Below are positions 19,814 to 27,975 of a stretch of DNA of 64,000 nucleotides, in pieces. This DNA comes from Georgenia wutianyii (GTDB lineage: Bacteria; Actinomycetota; Actinomycetes; Actinomycetales; Actinomycetaceae), in contig NZ_CP040899.1 in assembly GCF_006349365.1 (NCBI RefSeq), positions 2,232,001 through 2,296,000 of the forward strand, read 5' to 3'. The notes beneath the pieces are model-generated. The model was not told where the DNA came from, searched no databases, and worked only from the letters and a program-made list of their open reading frames with translations. Positions within the stretch are counted from its first letter, which is position 1, and each line of letters begins with the position of its first letter. Position numbers and translations under genes: made by a program.

Positions 19814-20754
19814 GAGGAGCGCTTCCTCTCCCGCCCGATGCGCATGTAGCCCAGCGCGATGACGAGGTTGATGAGCAGCATGAGCAGCGAGATCGCCGCC
19901 CCGACGCCGAGCTGTCCGCCGGGGATCGCCGTCCGGTAGATGTACACCGGCAGGATCTCCGACCGCCCGTTCGGGCCCCCGGCCGTGAGGAGGTACGGGG
20001 AGAAGGTGTTGAACGTCCACAGCGTGATGAGCAGGGTGTTCGTGAGGATGTGGCCGCGGATGTTGGGGATGACGACGTCGCGCAGCTGCTGCCACGTGGA
20101 CGCCCCCGCCATCCGCGCGCTCTCCAGCTGCGAGGGCGGCACCGCGCCGAGCGCGGAGCTGAACAGCAGCATGGAGAACGCGGTGCCGACCCAGATGTTG
20201 AAGACGATGACGCTGGCCATCGGGTACTCGATGAGCCAGGCGGTGCCTGGGGTGTCGAGGATCCGGTTGAGCGTGCCGTCGCGCCGGTCGAGCAGCGCGA
20301 GCCAGAGGAAGGCGCCGACGGACGTCGGCACGACCCACGCGGCCAGGACGAGGGTCTCCAGGACGGTCTTGGCCCACGGTCGCAGGCGCCGCAGCGCCCA
20401 CGCGACCGAGAAGCCGAGCAGCGTCTGGCCGAGCACCCCGGAGAGCAGGACGAAGGCCAGGGTGAGTCGCAGCGAGCGCCAGAACGCGGCGTCGGTGAGG
20501 ACGTCGGTGTAGTTGTCCAGCCCGACGAGCTGCGGGTCGGCCGCGGCCAGGCCGGTGAGCCGGTAGTCGGTCATCCCGAGGTAGATGGTCCACAGCGCGG
20601 GGAAGATCAGGAACAGGCCGATGAGGGCCAGGGCGGGTGCCATGAAGGCGCCGGCACCCACCCTGCCCAGACCGGCGACGTCCGCAGGGCGGCGGCGCGC
20701 GCCTCTCCCCGGCGGCCGCGTCGGTGCCGGTGTCTGTGCCGGCGCCAGGCTCAC
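19810..20754 (-). CDS. Carbohydrate ABC transporter permease (MalF/CUT1 type)
   Basis: 314 residues with six predicted membrane helices. The first is around residues 37-58 (MAPALALIGLFLIFPALWTI), after an Arg/Pro-rich cytoplasmic tail. The EAA loop is LESARMAGASTWQQLRDVVIP, and WTFNTFSPYLLTAGGP is typical of MalF-type subunits. It starts with GTG at 20754, 10 bp after the binding-protein stop, and is coupled to the MalG partner by a 4-nt overlap. Confidence 0.93.
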   Translation of the reverse strand: MSLAPAQTPAPTRPPGRGARRRPADVAGLGRVGAGAFMAPALALIGLFLIFPALWTIYLGMTDYRLTGLAAADPQLVGLDNYTDVLTDAAFWRSLRLTLAFVLLSGVLGQTLLGFSVAWALRRLRPWAKTVLETLVLAAWVVPTSVGAFLWLALLDRRDGTLNRILDTPGTAWLIEYPMASVIVFNIWVGTAFSMLLFSSALGAVPPSQLESARMAGASTWQQLRDVVIPNIRGHILTNTLLITLWTFNTFSPYLLTAGGPNGRSEILPVYIYRTAIPGGQLGVGAAISLLMLLINLVIALGYMRIGRERKRSS

Positions 20755-20764
20755 GGGTGCCCGC

Positions 20765-22168
20765 TCAGCCTGCGACGTTCTCGTCGCCGACGACGCCGGC
20801 GACGGTCTCGGCGTAGGTGCTGAGCGCCTCGTCCACAGGGGTGCCCGCGACGACGGCGGCGGTGGCCTCCTGCAGCGCGAGCGAGACCTCGGGGTAGGCC
20901 GCGAGGCCGGGCCGGTAGGCGGTGAGCGGCAGGACCTCGTCGCTGACGAAGGTGAGCATCTCGTCGCCCTCGAGGAGCGTGGCGTTGACGTCCTCGCGCG
21001 GGGTGATGTTGATCGTGCCCTCGGCGCGCGCCTCGAACGCCTCGGCGGAGTTCATGAAGGCGAGCAGCTCCCAGGCGAGCTCGGGGTTGTCGGAGTTGGG
21101 GTTGAGCACCCGGCCGGTGCCGCCGGACATCGAGACGTGGTCCTGGCCGCCGACGCCGGCGCCCGGCTCCTGGGCGGGGATGAGCGTGTAGCCCACGACC
21201 TCGTCGCGGTTCTCCATCGGCGCGGTGCCGACCTCGGGGTGGACGACGGCGCGCCAGAAGTAGTCGCCCTCGAGGAGGATGCCGATCTCCCCCGCTGCGA
21301 AGAGCGAGAAGGACGTGTCCCGCCCGGAGGCCTCCTGCTGGAGGATCGGGTCGCCGAGCTCCTCGTCGACGTAGATCGTGCGGTACAGCTCGAGCACGTC
21401 CCCGAGCTCGTCGCTCTCCCCGAGCCACCCGTCGTCGGACCACACCTCGGCGCCCGTGCCGACGAGCATCGGCAGGACGCCCTGCATGGTCGTGGCCTCA
21501 CCCATGGGCGTCCCGGCGTTGAGCTGGACGGGGATGACGCCGTCGATCTCCTTGAGCGCCCGGGCGGCGTCGAGCACGTCCTCCCAGCTCGTGGGCTCCC
21601 ACTCCGCGGGCAGGCCGGCCTGGGTGAACAGGTCCTTGTTGTAGAAGAGCACCCGGCCGTCGGCGCCCTGCGGCACGCCGTACCGCTCACCCTCGAAGGC
21701 GAGCGCGTTCTGCACGGCCTCGGGGATCTGCTCCCAGCCCTCCCACTCGGCCACGGCCTCGCCGCCGACCTCCTCGAGCGGGGCGATGTAGCCGGCCTCG
21801 GCGAACTCCCCGACCCAGATCCCGTCCATGCCGATGATGTCGGCACCGCCACCGGACTGCAGGTCCAGCGCGATCTTCGTCTTGTAGTCCTCGTCGTCCA
21901 CGCCCTGGGCCTCGAAGACGACGTCGACCTCCCGGCCCTCCTCGGCCATCGCGGCCTCGAACTCGGGGATGACCCAGCTCTCGATCCAGTCCGCCTCGGC
22001 GGCGTTCTTGCCGCCGCTGATGGCGTTGAGCACGAGGGTGAGGGTGACGGCGTCGCCGCTCTGCGTGGCGCCGTCGCCGGTGCCGCCGTCGTCGCCGCTG
22101 CAGGCCGCCAGTCCCAGGGCGAGGACCGCGGTACCCGCGATCGCGCCCGTGTACGTCTTCCTGGTCAT
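20765..22168 (-). CDS. Extracellular sugar-binding lipoprotein (CUT1 ABC importer)
   Basis: 467 residues. A lipoprotein signal peptide, MTRKTYTGAIAGTAVLALGL, ends in the lipobox LAAC at residues 20-23, so the mature protein is anchored outside the membrane. The body has the cluster B binding-protein fold (RYGVPQGADGRVLFYNKDLF, AAGEIGILLEGDYFW). It should capture an oligosaccharide; given the GH38 enzyme downstream, a mannoside is the best guess. The ATG at 22168 has CGGAGAA 6-9 nt upstream. It is first in the eight-gene operon and divergent from the ROK gene. Confidence 0.93.
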   Translation of the reverse strand: MTRKTYTGAIAGTAVLALGLAACSGDDGGTGDGATQSGDAVTLTLVLNAISGGKNAAEADWIESWVIPEFEAAMAEEGREVDVVFEAQGVDDEDYKTKIALDLQSGGGADIIGMDGIWVGEFAEAGYIAPLEEVGGEAVAEWEGWEQIPEAVQNALAFEGERYGVPQGADGRVLFYNKDLFTQAGLPAEWEPTSWEDVLDAARALKEIDGVIPVQLNAGTPMGEATTMQGVLPMLVGTGAEVWSDDGWLGESDELGDVLELYRTIYVDEELGDPILQQEASGRDTSFSLFAAGEIGILLEGDYFWRAVVHPEVGTAPMENRDEVVGYTLIPAQEPGAGVGGQDHVSMSGGTGRVLNPNSDNPELAWELLAFMNSAEAFEARAEGTINITPREDVNATLLEGDEMLTFVSDEVLPLTAYRPGLAAYPEVSLALQEATAAVVAGTPVDEALSTYAETVAGVVGDENVAG

Positions 22169-22297
22169 GACAGTTCTCCGTGTGGTCGGGAGGATGAGTG
22201 GTGGGGCGCGGCGCTGCGTCGCGCGACGGTCAGGGTGGTCCCGTGGAGCAGCCTCGCTCCGGGCCCGCCTCCTGCAGGACCCCAGGGCAGTGACGGG

Positions 22298-22313
22298 AGT
22301 GACCTGGGTCACT
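22298..22313. promoter_or_regulatory. CRP/GlxR-like palindrome in the sugar operon / ROK divergent promoter
   Basis: AGTGACCTGGGTCACT is a palindrome with 7-bp arms around TG and carries the core GTGA-N6-TCAC of Crp/GlxR-family sites (TGTGA-N6-TCACA). It is 130 bp upstream of the binding-protein start and 47 bp upstream of the ROK start. Similar sites stand at 31943-31958 and 44472-44485. Confidence 0.6.
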
Positions 22314-22319
22314 GGTAAA

Positions 22320-22344
22320 TTAGTTCATCACAACGATGGATTAA
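22320..22344. promoter_or_regulatory. Probable ROK operator (inverted repeat) and AT-rich promoter
   Basis: TTAGTTCATC and GATGGATTAA form a 10-5-10 inverted repeat with 8 of 10 matching positions around ACAAC. It is one of the most AT-rich spots in the window. On the minus strand TTAATC and TAATTT, 16 bp apart, fit -35 and -10 boxes for the sugar operon and sandwich the repeat. On the plus strand it lies just before the AAGGAGG ribosome site of the ROK gene. A ROK repressor bound here could silence both directions (inference). Confidence 0.55.
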
Positions 22345-22359
22345 CGTCAAGGAGGACGT

Positions 22360-23604
22360 GTGCCCCCTCAGCCACCCCCTCGGCGCGGGCCGCGCGGGGC
22401 GAACCTCGGCCAGCTCGGCACCTTCAACCAGGCGGTCGTCCTCCACGCGATCCGCACCTCGCCCGGCGTCAGCCGGGTGGAGATCGGGGAGCTCACCGGT
22501 CTCGCCGGGCAGACCGTGACGAACATCTGCCGCCGCCTGCTCCGCGACGGCCTCATCGTCGAGGGAGAGCCGGTCGCCGCCGGCCAGGGCAAGCCCCGCA
22601 CTCCCCTGGCCATCGACGCCGCCGCCCGGCACGCCGTCGGCGTCCACGTCGACCCTGCCCTCACCACGCTCGTCCTCCTCGACCTCGCGGGCCGGACCGT
22701 CTCTGCCGAGACCTTCCCCACGCCCCGGGCCGCAGACGCTCCGGCCACCGTGCGGGAGGTCGGGAGACGGGTGGTCGACTTCCTGCACGCCGCCGAGGTC
22801 CCCCGGCACCGCGTCCTCGGGGTCGGAGTGGCCACTCCCGGCCCGGTCGACGTCGCCCGCGGCATCGTCGACAACCCGCCGCACCTGCCCGGCTGGCATC
22901 AGGTGCCGGTGCGGGAGGAGCTCGAGCTCGCGGTGGGCCTGCCCGTGCAGCTGGAGAAGGACGTCGTCGCCGCGGCGACGGCCGAGGTGTGGGCCGGGAC
23001 CTTCGCGGCGGCCAGCTCCGGGGCACTCATCTACCTCGGCACCGGCATCGGGGCCGGGCTCGTCGTCGACGGCGAGGTCCTGCGCGGCGCGTCGAACAAC
23101 GCCGGTGAGCTCGGCCAGATCGTCGTCGACCAGGGCGGTGAGGAGTGCCGGTGCGGGCAGCGTGGCTGCACGAGGGTGGTCGTCAGCGCCGAGGAGATGC
23201 TGCGGCGCGCGGGCACCGGGGCGCCGCCCGCCTCCCTCGCCGAGCTCGACGTCGAGCTGCGCCGCCTGTACGACCGCGCGGACGCGGGTGAGGAGCACGC
23301 CCTGGACGTCGTGCGCAGCTCGGCCGTGGCCGTGGCGCGGGCCGCGCTGCTCGTCACCAACCTGCTCGACGTCGAGCGTCTCGTGCTCGGTGGGCCGTAC
23401 TGGGCGAGGATGTCGCCCTACTTCTTCGCGGTCGCGCCGGCGATGTTCGCCGCGCACGCCGCGGCGCACGACATCCACCCCGTCGAGCTCCTCAGCACGC
23501 CGGTGGGCGAGCACCTCGCCGCGGTCGGGGCGGCGAGCCTCGTGCTCGACCGCGCCTACTCCCCCAGGCCCGGCACGCTCGTCATCGCCCCGGCCACCCG
23601 CTGA
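22360..23604 (+). CDS. ROK family transcriptional repressor
   Basis: 414 residues. The N-terminal winged helix covers roughly residues 18-75 (FNQAVVLHAIRTSPGVSRVE, LTGLAGQTVTNICRRLLRDG). A ROK sugar-kinase-like domain follows, with ALIYLGTGIGAGLVVDGEVL and the zinc motif CRCGQRGC. The usual ROK GE(L/I)GH motif reads GELGQ here, so the zinc-ligand His is Gln. AAGGAGG at 22349-22355 supports the GTG start at 22360. It is divergent from the mannoside importer operon, which it most likely represses until a sugar ligand binds. Confidence 0.92.
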   Translation: MPPQPPPRRGPRGANLGQLGTFNQAVVLHAIRTSPGVSRVEIGELTGLAGQTVTNICRRLLRDGLIVEGEPVAAGQGKPRTPLAIDAAARHAVGVHVDPALTTLVLLDLAGRTVSAETFPTPRAADAPATVREVGRRVVDFLHAAEVPRHRVLGVGVATPGPVDVARGIVDNPPHLPGWHQVPVREELELAVGLPVQLEKDVVAAATAEVWAGTFAAASSGALIYLGTGIGAGLVVDGEVLRGASNNAGELGQIVVDQGGEECRCGQRGCTRVVVSAEEMLRRAGTGAPPASLAELDVELRRLYDRADAGEEHALDVVRSSAVAVARAALLVTNLLDVERLVLGGPYWARMSPYFFAVAPAMFAAHAAAHDIHPVELLSTPVGEHLAAVGAASLVLDRAYSPRPGTLVIAPATR

Positions 23605-23617
23605 GGCCCGACCGGGC

Positions 23618-24805
23618 TCAGCGGTCGTAGGTCGTGCCGGGGACGTGGGGCACCGGGTGCCAGCGGCCGTCGGCGGCGGAGGCGACGACGGCGTCGCCGA
23701 CCGCTGCCGCCGCCCACCCGTCCCCCACCGAGGGCGCGAGCTGCTCCCCGGTGAGCACCGACCGCAGGAACAGGCCGGCCTCGATCGCCTTGAGGTCGTC
23801 GAAGCCCATGCTCGTACCCGCCCCGGGCTGGAAGCGGGCGAACTCGCCGTCTCCGGGGCCGACCATGACGGTGCGGTAGCCGCCGTCCTCGCCCGCGACC
23901 TGGAGCTCGTTGAGCCGCTCGAAGCTCCACCGCACCGAGCCGTGGGTGCCGTAGACCTCGACGACGTACTCGGCCTGAGGACCGCGCGCGACGCGGCTGG
24001 CCTCGAGGGTGGCGACGACGCCCGAGTCGAGGCGCGCGAGGACGGCGACCTGGTCCTCGTTCTCGACGACCCCGAGCTCCTCCCCGACCTCGTACCCTCC
24101 GTGGCCGATCCCGGCCCCGGTGGGCACCGGCCGCTCGGCGATGACCGTGCTCGTCGTCGCCGTCACCTCGGTGATGCGGCCGAGCAGGTACTGCAGGAGG
24201 TCGGCGCCGTGGGAGAGCAGGTCCCCGACGACGCCGGCCCCGGCGCGGGCGCGCTGGTAGCGCCAGGTGAGCGGGGCGTCGGGGGCGGCGGCGTAGTCGG
24301 CGAGGAGCCACACGCGGGCGGAGGTCACCCGCCCGAGGCGGCCCGAGCGGACGGTCTCGCGGGCGCGGGCGACCGCCGGGGCGTGGCGGTAGTTGAAGCC
24401 GACGGCGGTGAGCACCCCGGCCTCGGTCGCGGCGCGGGCGATGGCCTCGCTGTCCGCGACGCCCACGCCCATCGGCTTCTCGATCCACACGTGCTTGCCG
24501 GCCGCGACGGTGGCGATCGCGAGCTCGCGGTGGAGGTCGTTCGGAGCGCAGACCGACACGACGTCCACGTCGGGGTGGGTGAGCACGTCGCGCCAGTCCG
24601 CCGTCGCGGCGGCGAAACCGAGGTGGTCCACGGCCGCGTCCCGGTTCTGCGCGTGGGCGTCCGCAGCGAGGACGAGCCGCGGGTCGACCCGCAGCTCGGG
24701 GTAGCGCTCGGGGACGGCCCGGTAGCTGCGGGCGTGCAGCCGGCCCATCCAGCCCAGGCCGATGACGCCGATGCCCACGCGGCGGCGCGTGCCGTGCTCA
24801 CCCAT
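23618..24805 (-). CDS. Gfo/Idh/MocA family oxidoreductase
   Basis: 395 residues. The NAD-binding start is GIGVIGLGWMGRLHARSY; HVWIEKPMGVGVADSEAIAR, AVGFNYRHAPAVARA and DLLSHGADLLQYLLG are standard for the family. The last places the catalytic-region His of glucose-fructose oxidoreductase-like enzymes. I prefer ATG 24805 to GTG 24814 because AGAGAGG sits 8 nt before the ATG and overlaps the GTG spacing. It is convergent with the ROK gene, 13 bp apart, and has its own promoter region. The substrate is unknown; inositol, sugar or keto-sugar are all possible. Confidence 0.87.
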   Translation of the reverse strand: MGEHGTRRRVGIGVIGLGWMGRLHARSYRAVPERYPELRVDPRLVLAADAHAQNRDAAVDHLGFAAATADWRDVLTHPDVDVVSVCAPNDLHRELAIATVAAGKHVWIEKPMGVGVADSEAIARAATEAGVLTAVGFNYRHAPAVARARETVRSGRLGRVTSARVWLLADYAAAPDAPLTWRYQRARAGAGVVGDLLSHGADLLQYLLGRITEVTATTSTVIAERPVPTGAGIGHGGYEVGEELGVVENEDQVAVLARLDSGVVATLEASRVARGPQAEYVVEVYGTHGSVRWSFERLNELQVAGEDGGYRTVMVGPGDGEFARFQPGAGTSMGFDDLKAIEAGLFLRSVLTGEQLAPSVGDGWAAAAVGDAVVASAADGRWHPVPHVPGTTYDR

Positions 24806-24963
24806 CGGGCCCACCTCTCTGTGACGTCCCGTCAGGGTAGGGCTGGAGTCGTGGTCGTGTCTGCGCGGTCGCCGCCGCCGGTCTCCCCTTGTGAGGGCCG
24901 GCCCCGGCGCCTACCCTCCACGAGTGCGCCGTGCCGCTGCGGCGCGGTGAGGCGGTGGTCGAC

Positions 24964-25359
24964 GTGCGCACTCGCAGACTCTGGGTGGTCCCACTCCTCG
25001 TGGCCCTTGCCGCGTGCTCCGGCGGGGAGGCGGAGAAGGTGTGGTCCGACAGCGCCCCTCCCCTGGTCCCGCTCTCCGCCACGGAAGCCCTCAAGCACGC
25101 TGCGGGCTCCTCCGAGAGCGCCGGCGAGCACGTCCGCGTCCGCGCCACCCTCCTCACCGAGCAGGAGCAGGCCGTCGCCTTCCTCTGCGACTCGGTCCAA
25201 GACTCGGATCCCGCGCAGTGCGGGCAGCCGCGGCTGAGCCTGCAGGGTGCGCCCCTCGACGCTCTCGACCTCACCGAGCGACGCGGCGAGCTCGGTGGGC
25301 CGGTCGACATCGTCGTCAGCATCGACGGCGACGACGCGACGTACGAGGGCGCCGGCTGA
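24964..25359 (+). CDS. Small secreted lipoprotein of unknown function
   Basis: About 131 residues from GTG 24964 (VRTRRLWVVPLLVALAACSG). The signal peptide is short, with a lipobox LAAC at residues 15-18, so it should be a membrane-anchored lipoprotein. The mature part has three Cys counting the lipidated one (VAFLCDSVQ, AQCGQPRLS) and reads VRVRATLLTEQEQAVAFLCD, which resembles an OB-like small domain, but I do not recognise a family. Upstream in-frame GTGs at 24931 and 24955 would only lengthen the n-region. It ends at a bidirectional terminator. Confidence 0.7.
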   Translation: MRTRRLWVVPLLVALAACSGGEAEKVWSDSAPPLVPLSATEALKHAAGSSESAGEHVRVRATLLTEQEQAVAFLCDSVQDSDPAQCGQPRLSLQGAPLDALDLTERRGELGGPVDIVVSIDGDDATYEGAG

Positions 25360-25383
25360 GGGCCACACCGGGCCGCGACGCCA

Positions 25384-25415
25384 GGAGGCCCGCACTCGGT
25401 CGAGTGCGGGCCTCC
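25384..25415. terminator. Bidirectional intrinsic terminator hairpin
   Basis: A perfect 15-bp stem (GGAGGCCCGCACTCG at 25384-25398 and its complement at 25401-25415) lies between the lipoprotein gene (+) and the convergent amidase gene (-). Confidence 0.85.
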
Positions 25416-25455
25416 GGACTCACCGGCCGCTGGTTGAGGTCAGCGCGTCACCTGC

Positions 25456-27834
25456 TCAGGGAGCGCGGCGGACGCCGAGCGTGTCGGACCCGTCCCCGTT
25501 CCAGTCCCCGACGAACACCTCGTCGCCGCCGCGGCCGTAGGTCCGCACCAGGTCCGACGCCCCGCCGGAGAGGCTGTTCCTCACGTGGTAGGTCGCGCCG
25601 CGGCGCACCGCGAAGGTGTCGACCCCGTCGCCGTCCCAGTCACCGGCCAGGACGGTGTCCCCGGCCCGCCCGTAGGTGACGACGACGTCGGCCGCCCCCG
25701 CGGTGAGGCTGTTCTTCACGTGGTAGGTCGCCCCACGGCGCACGGCCAGCGTGTCCCCGCCGCGCCCGTCCCAGTTGCCCACGACGACGGCGTCCTCGGC
25801 CCTGCCGTAGCGGACCACGACGTCGGCCGGGCCGCCGCTGATGCTGTTCCTCACGTGGTACTCGTTGCCCCGGCGCACGGCCAGCGTGTCGATCCCGTCC
25901 CCGTCCCAGTCCCCGACGAGGACGACGTCCGTGGGCCGGCCGTAGCTGAAGGTGTGCTCGGCCTCCCCGCCGCGCTGGGCGTTGGACACGTAGAAGTCCT
26001 TGCCTCGGCGGAGCGTGATCGTGTCGACGCCGTCACCGTCCCAGTCCCCGATGAGGACCTCGTCGGGGAACCGTCCGTAGTGGAAGACGTGGCCGGCCGT
26101 CGGGCCCCAGCCGTCGTTGAGGAAGAACCCGCTCCGCGCAGGCACGGGCGTGCTGGGCGTGGGCATCCCGGGCACGACGGGCTCCGGCTCCTCGGGCCAG
26201 GTCGGGGGGTCGATGACGCACGAGTCGTCCCACTCGGTCTCCTCGCTGATGGCGGTGCAGCGGAACAGCGAGGGGTTGATCTCCTCGGGCGACCGCCACG
26301 CCTGCGCGGCGTCCTCGTAGTCCGAGGCCAGGGCGATGAGCTCCGCCTCGCTCCACGCGGTGCCGAGGAATACGACGTTGACCGGGCGACGGTTGCCCTC
26401 CGTGTAACCCGCAGGCACGGAGACGGAGGGGTATCCCGCGCTGGCCGCCGTCCCGGTGGTCGCGGAGGCGGAGACGATGGCGTCGACGTCGGCTCCGTCG
26501 AGCACGGAGTCGATCGCCTGCCGGGACTCGGTCACCAGCTGGTCACGCTGGGCCGTGTACCGGGCGTAGGTCTCCGGGTCGTCGAGGTCGACCTCCTGCG
26601 AGGCGAGCAGCAGCGTCTGACCGAACTTGAGTGCGGCGCCGGCGTGCGCGCTGTTGTACTCGATGATGTCGCTCAGCGTCTTCATCGGGGCGTCGTCCGG
26701 CAGCCGGGAGAGGTAGACGTTGAGGTCCCGCTTGTACTCGGTGGTGAGGATGCTCGCCGCGGAGGAGCGACCGACCTGGACCGGCACGAGAGTTGCGCCC
26801 TGCTCCCGCAGCGTCTCGAGGGCGGCGGCGTAGACCGGGTCGTCGGACTCGACGTAGCCGAGGCGCGCCCCCTCCAGTGCGGTGGTGGACATGGCGTCGG
26901 TGAAGTCGACGCCGAGGCTCGGGTTGTCCGCCGTGGCCGGGTCCTCGGGGTCGACGGTCACCATGGCCGTGAGCAGGGCGGCGGCGTCGTACACGCTGCG
27001 GGTCATCGGTCCGGCGGTGTCCTGCGTCGCCGAGATAGGGACGATGCCGGTCCTGCTGATGAGGCCGACCGTCGGCTTGATGCCGACGGTCGAGCTGGCA
27101 CGTGCAGGGCTGAGGATCGAGCCGGACGTCTCGGTGCCGACGGTGACGGTGGCCAGCGCCGCGGCGGCCGCGGAGCCGGAGCCGGCGCTGGAGCCGCTGG
27201 GGCTCTGGCTGACGTCGTAGGGGTTGAGGACCTGTCCGCCGAGCGAGCTGTACCCGCCGGGCATCCCGCTGGTCATGAAGTTGGCGAACTCGGTGAGGTT
27301 GACCTTGCCGAGGATGACCGCCCCGGCCTCCTCGAGGGCGTCGGTCACCGGCGCGTCGGCGGCCGGGTAGGAGCTCGCCAGGGCGACCGAGCCCGCGGTG
27401 GTCGCCATCCCCTCGACGTCGATGAGGTCCTTGAGCAGCACCGGGATGCCGTGGAGGGGACCGTGGACGGTCCCGGCCGCGCGCTCGGCGTCACGCTGGG
27501 CCGCCTGCTGGAGAGCGGCGGGGTTGATGGAGCGGACCGCGTTGAGCGCCGGCCCGCCGATGCTCAGGGCCTCGATCCGTTCGAGGTACGCCCGGGTCAG
27601 CTGGACCGACGTGAGCGAGCCGTCGGCGAGAGCGGTCTGGATCTCCTGGACCCCCGCCGTGGCGAGGTCCAGGGGGATCTCGTCGTGGACCGACGTGGCG
27701 TCGGCCACCGGGACGGCGAGTGCTCCGGTGGCAGGCACGGCTGCGACCGAGCACGCAGCAAGCACTGCTGCGACCGAGACACGCGTGACGGCACGGCGTC
27801 TGCGGCTCGGACGGGATCGCGGTTCGAAGTGCAT
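25456..27834 (-). CDS. Secreted amidase-signature hydrolase with five C-terminal FG-GAP-like repeats
   Basis: 792 residues. A Sec or Tat-like signal (SRPSRRRRAVTRVSVAAVLA) precedes the amidase-signature domain. Its Ser-cisSer-Lys triad is visible: Lys in GIPVLLKDLIDVEG, then the Gly/Ser-rich QSPSGSSAGSGSAAAAAL with the nucleophile in TETSGSILSPA. After a Pro-rich linker (PEEPEPVVPGMPTPSTPVPA) come five 45-residue repeats of the form YGR-x2-D-x-VLVGDWDGDGVDTLAVRRG-xx-YHVRNS. Their DxDGDG turns suggest Ca2+-binding beta-propeller blades. ATG 27834 fits the AGGGGG site better than ATG 27840. The amide substrate is unknown; the repeats may bind wall or polymer. Confidence 0.9.
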   Translation of the reverse strand: MHFEPRSRPSRRRRAVTRVSVAAVLAACSVAAVPATGALAVPVADATSVHDEIPLDLATAGVQEIQTALADGSLTSVQLTRAYLERIEALSIGGPALNAVRSINPAALQQAAQRDAERAAGTVHGPLHGIPVLLKDLIDVEGMATTAGSVALASSYPAADAPVTDALEEAGAVILGKVNLTEFANFMTSGMPGGYSSLGGQVLNPYDVSQSPSGSSAGSGSAAAAALATVTVGTETSGSILSPARASSTVGIKPTVGLISRTGIVPISATQDTAGPMTRSVYDAAALLTAMVTVDPEDPATADNPSLGVDFTDAMSTTALEGARLGYVESDDPVYAAALETLREQGATLVPVQVGRSSAASILTTEYKRDLNVYLSRLPDDAPMKTLSDIIEYNSAHAGAALKFGQTLLLASQEVDLDDPETYARYTAQRDQLVTESRQAIDSVLDGADVDAIVSASATTGTAASAGYPSVSVPAGYTEGNRRPVNVVFLGTAWSEAELIALASDYEDAAQAWRSPEEINPSLFRCTAISEETEWDDSCVIDPPTWPEEPEPVVPGMPTPSTPVPARSGFFLNDGWGPTAGHVFHYGRFPDEVLIGDWDGDGVDTITLRRGKDFYVSNAQRGGEAEHTFSYGRPTDVVLVGDWDGDGIDTLAVRRGNEYHVRNSISGGPADVVVRYGRAEDAVVVGNWDGRGGDTLAVRRGATYHVKNSLTAGAADVVVTYGRAGDTVLAGDWDGDGVDTFAVRRGATYHVRNSLSGGASDLVRTYGRGGDEVFVGDWNGDGSDTLGVRRAP

Positions 27835-27975
27835 GGGCATCCCCCTGTGTCGTCGGCCACCGCGTGCGACCGTTGCACCCGAGCATGCTTCACCAGCGTT
27901 TCGGTCGTGTTAGCGCTCATTTCCGGCACGTGACGAGCAGGGGCGCAGGGCAGGCCCCGCACCCCTGGGCTCGGC

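Noticed and set aside
24931..24963. Longer N terminus for the small lipoprotein
   Set aside because: It would place a charged 11-residue stretch before an already complete signal peptide; a short n-region is more typical.
27912..27917. LacI-type AGCGCT operator before the amidase gene
   Set aside because: Only a 6-bp palindrome with no extended symmetry; too short to call.
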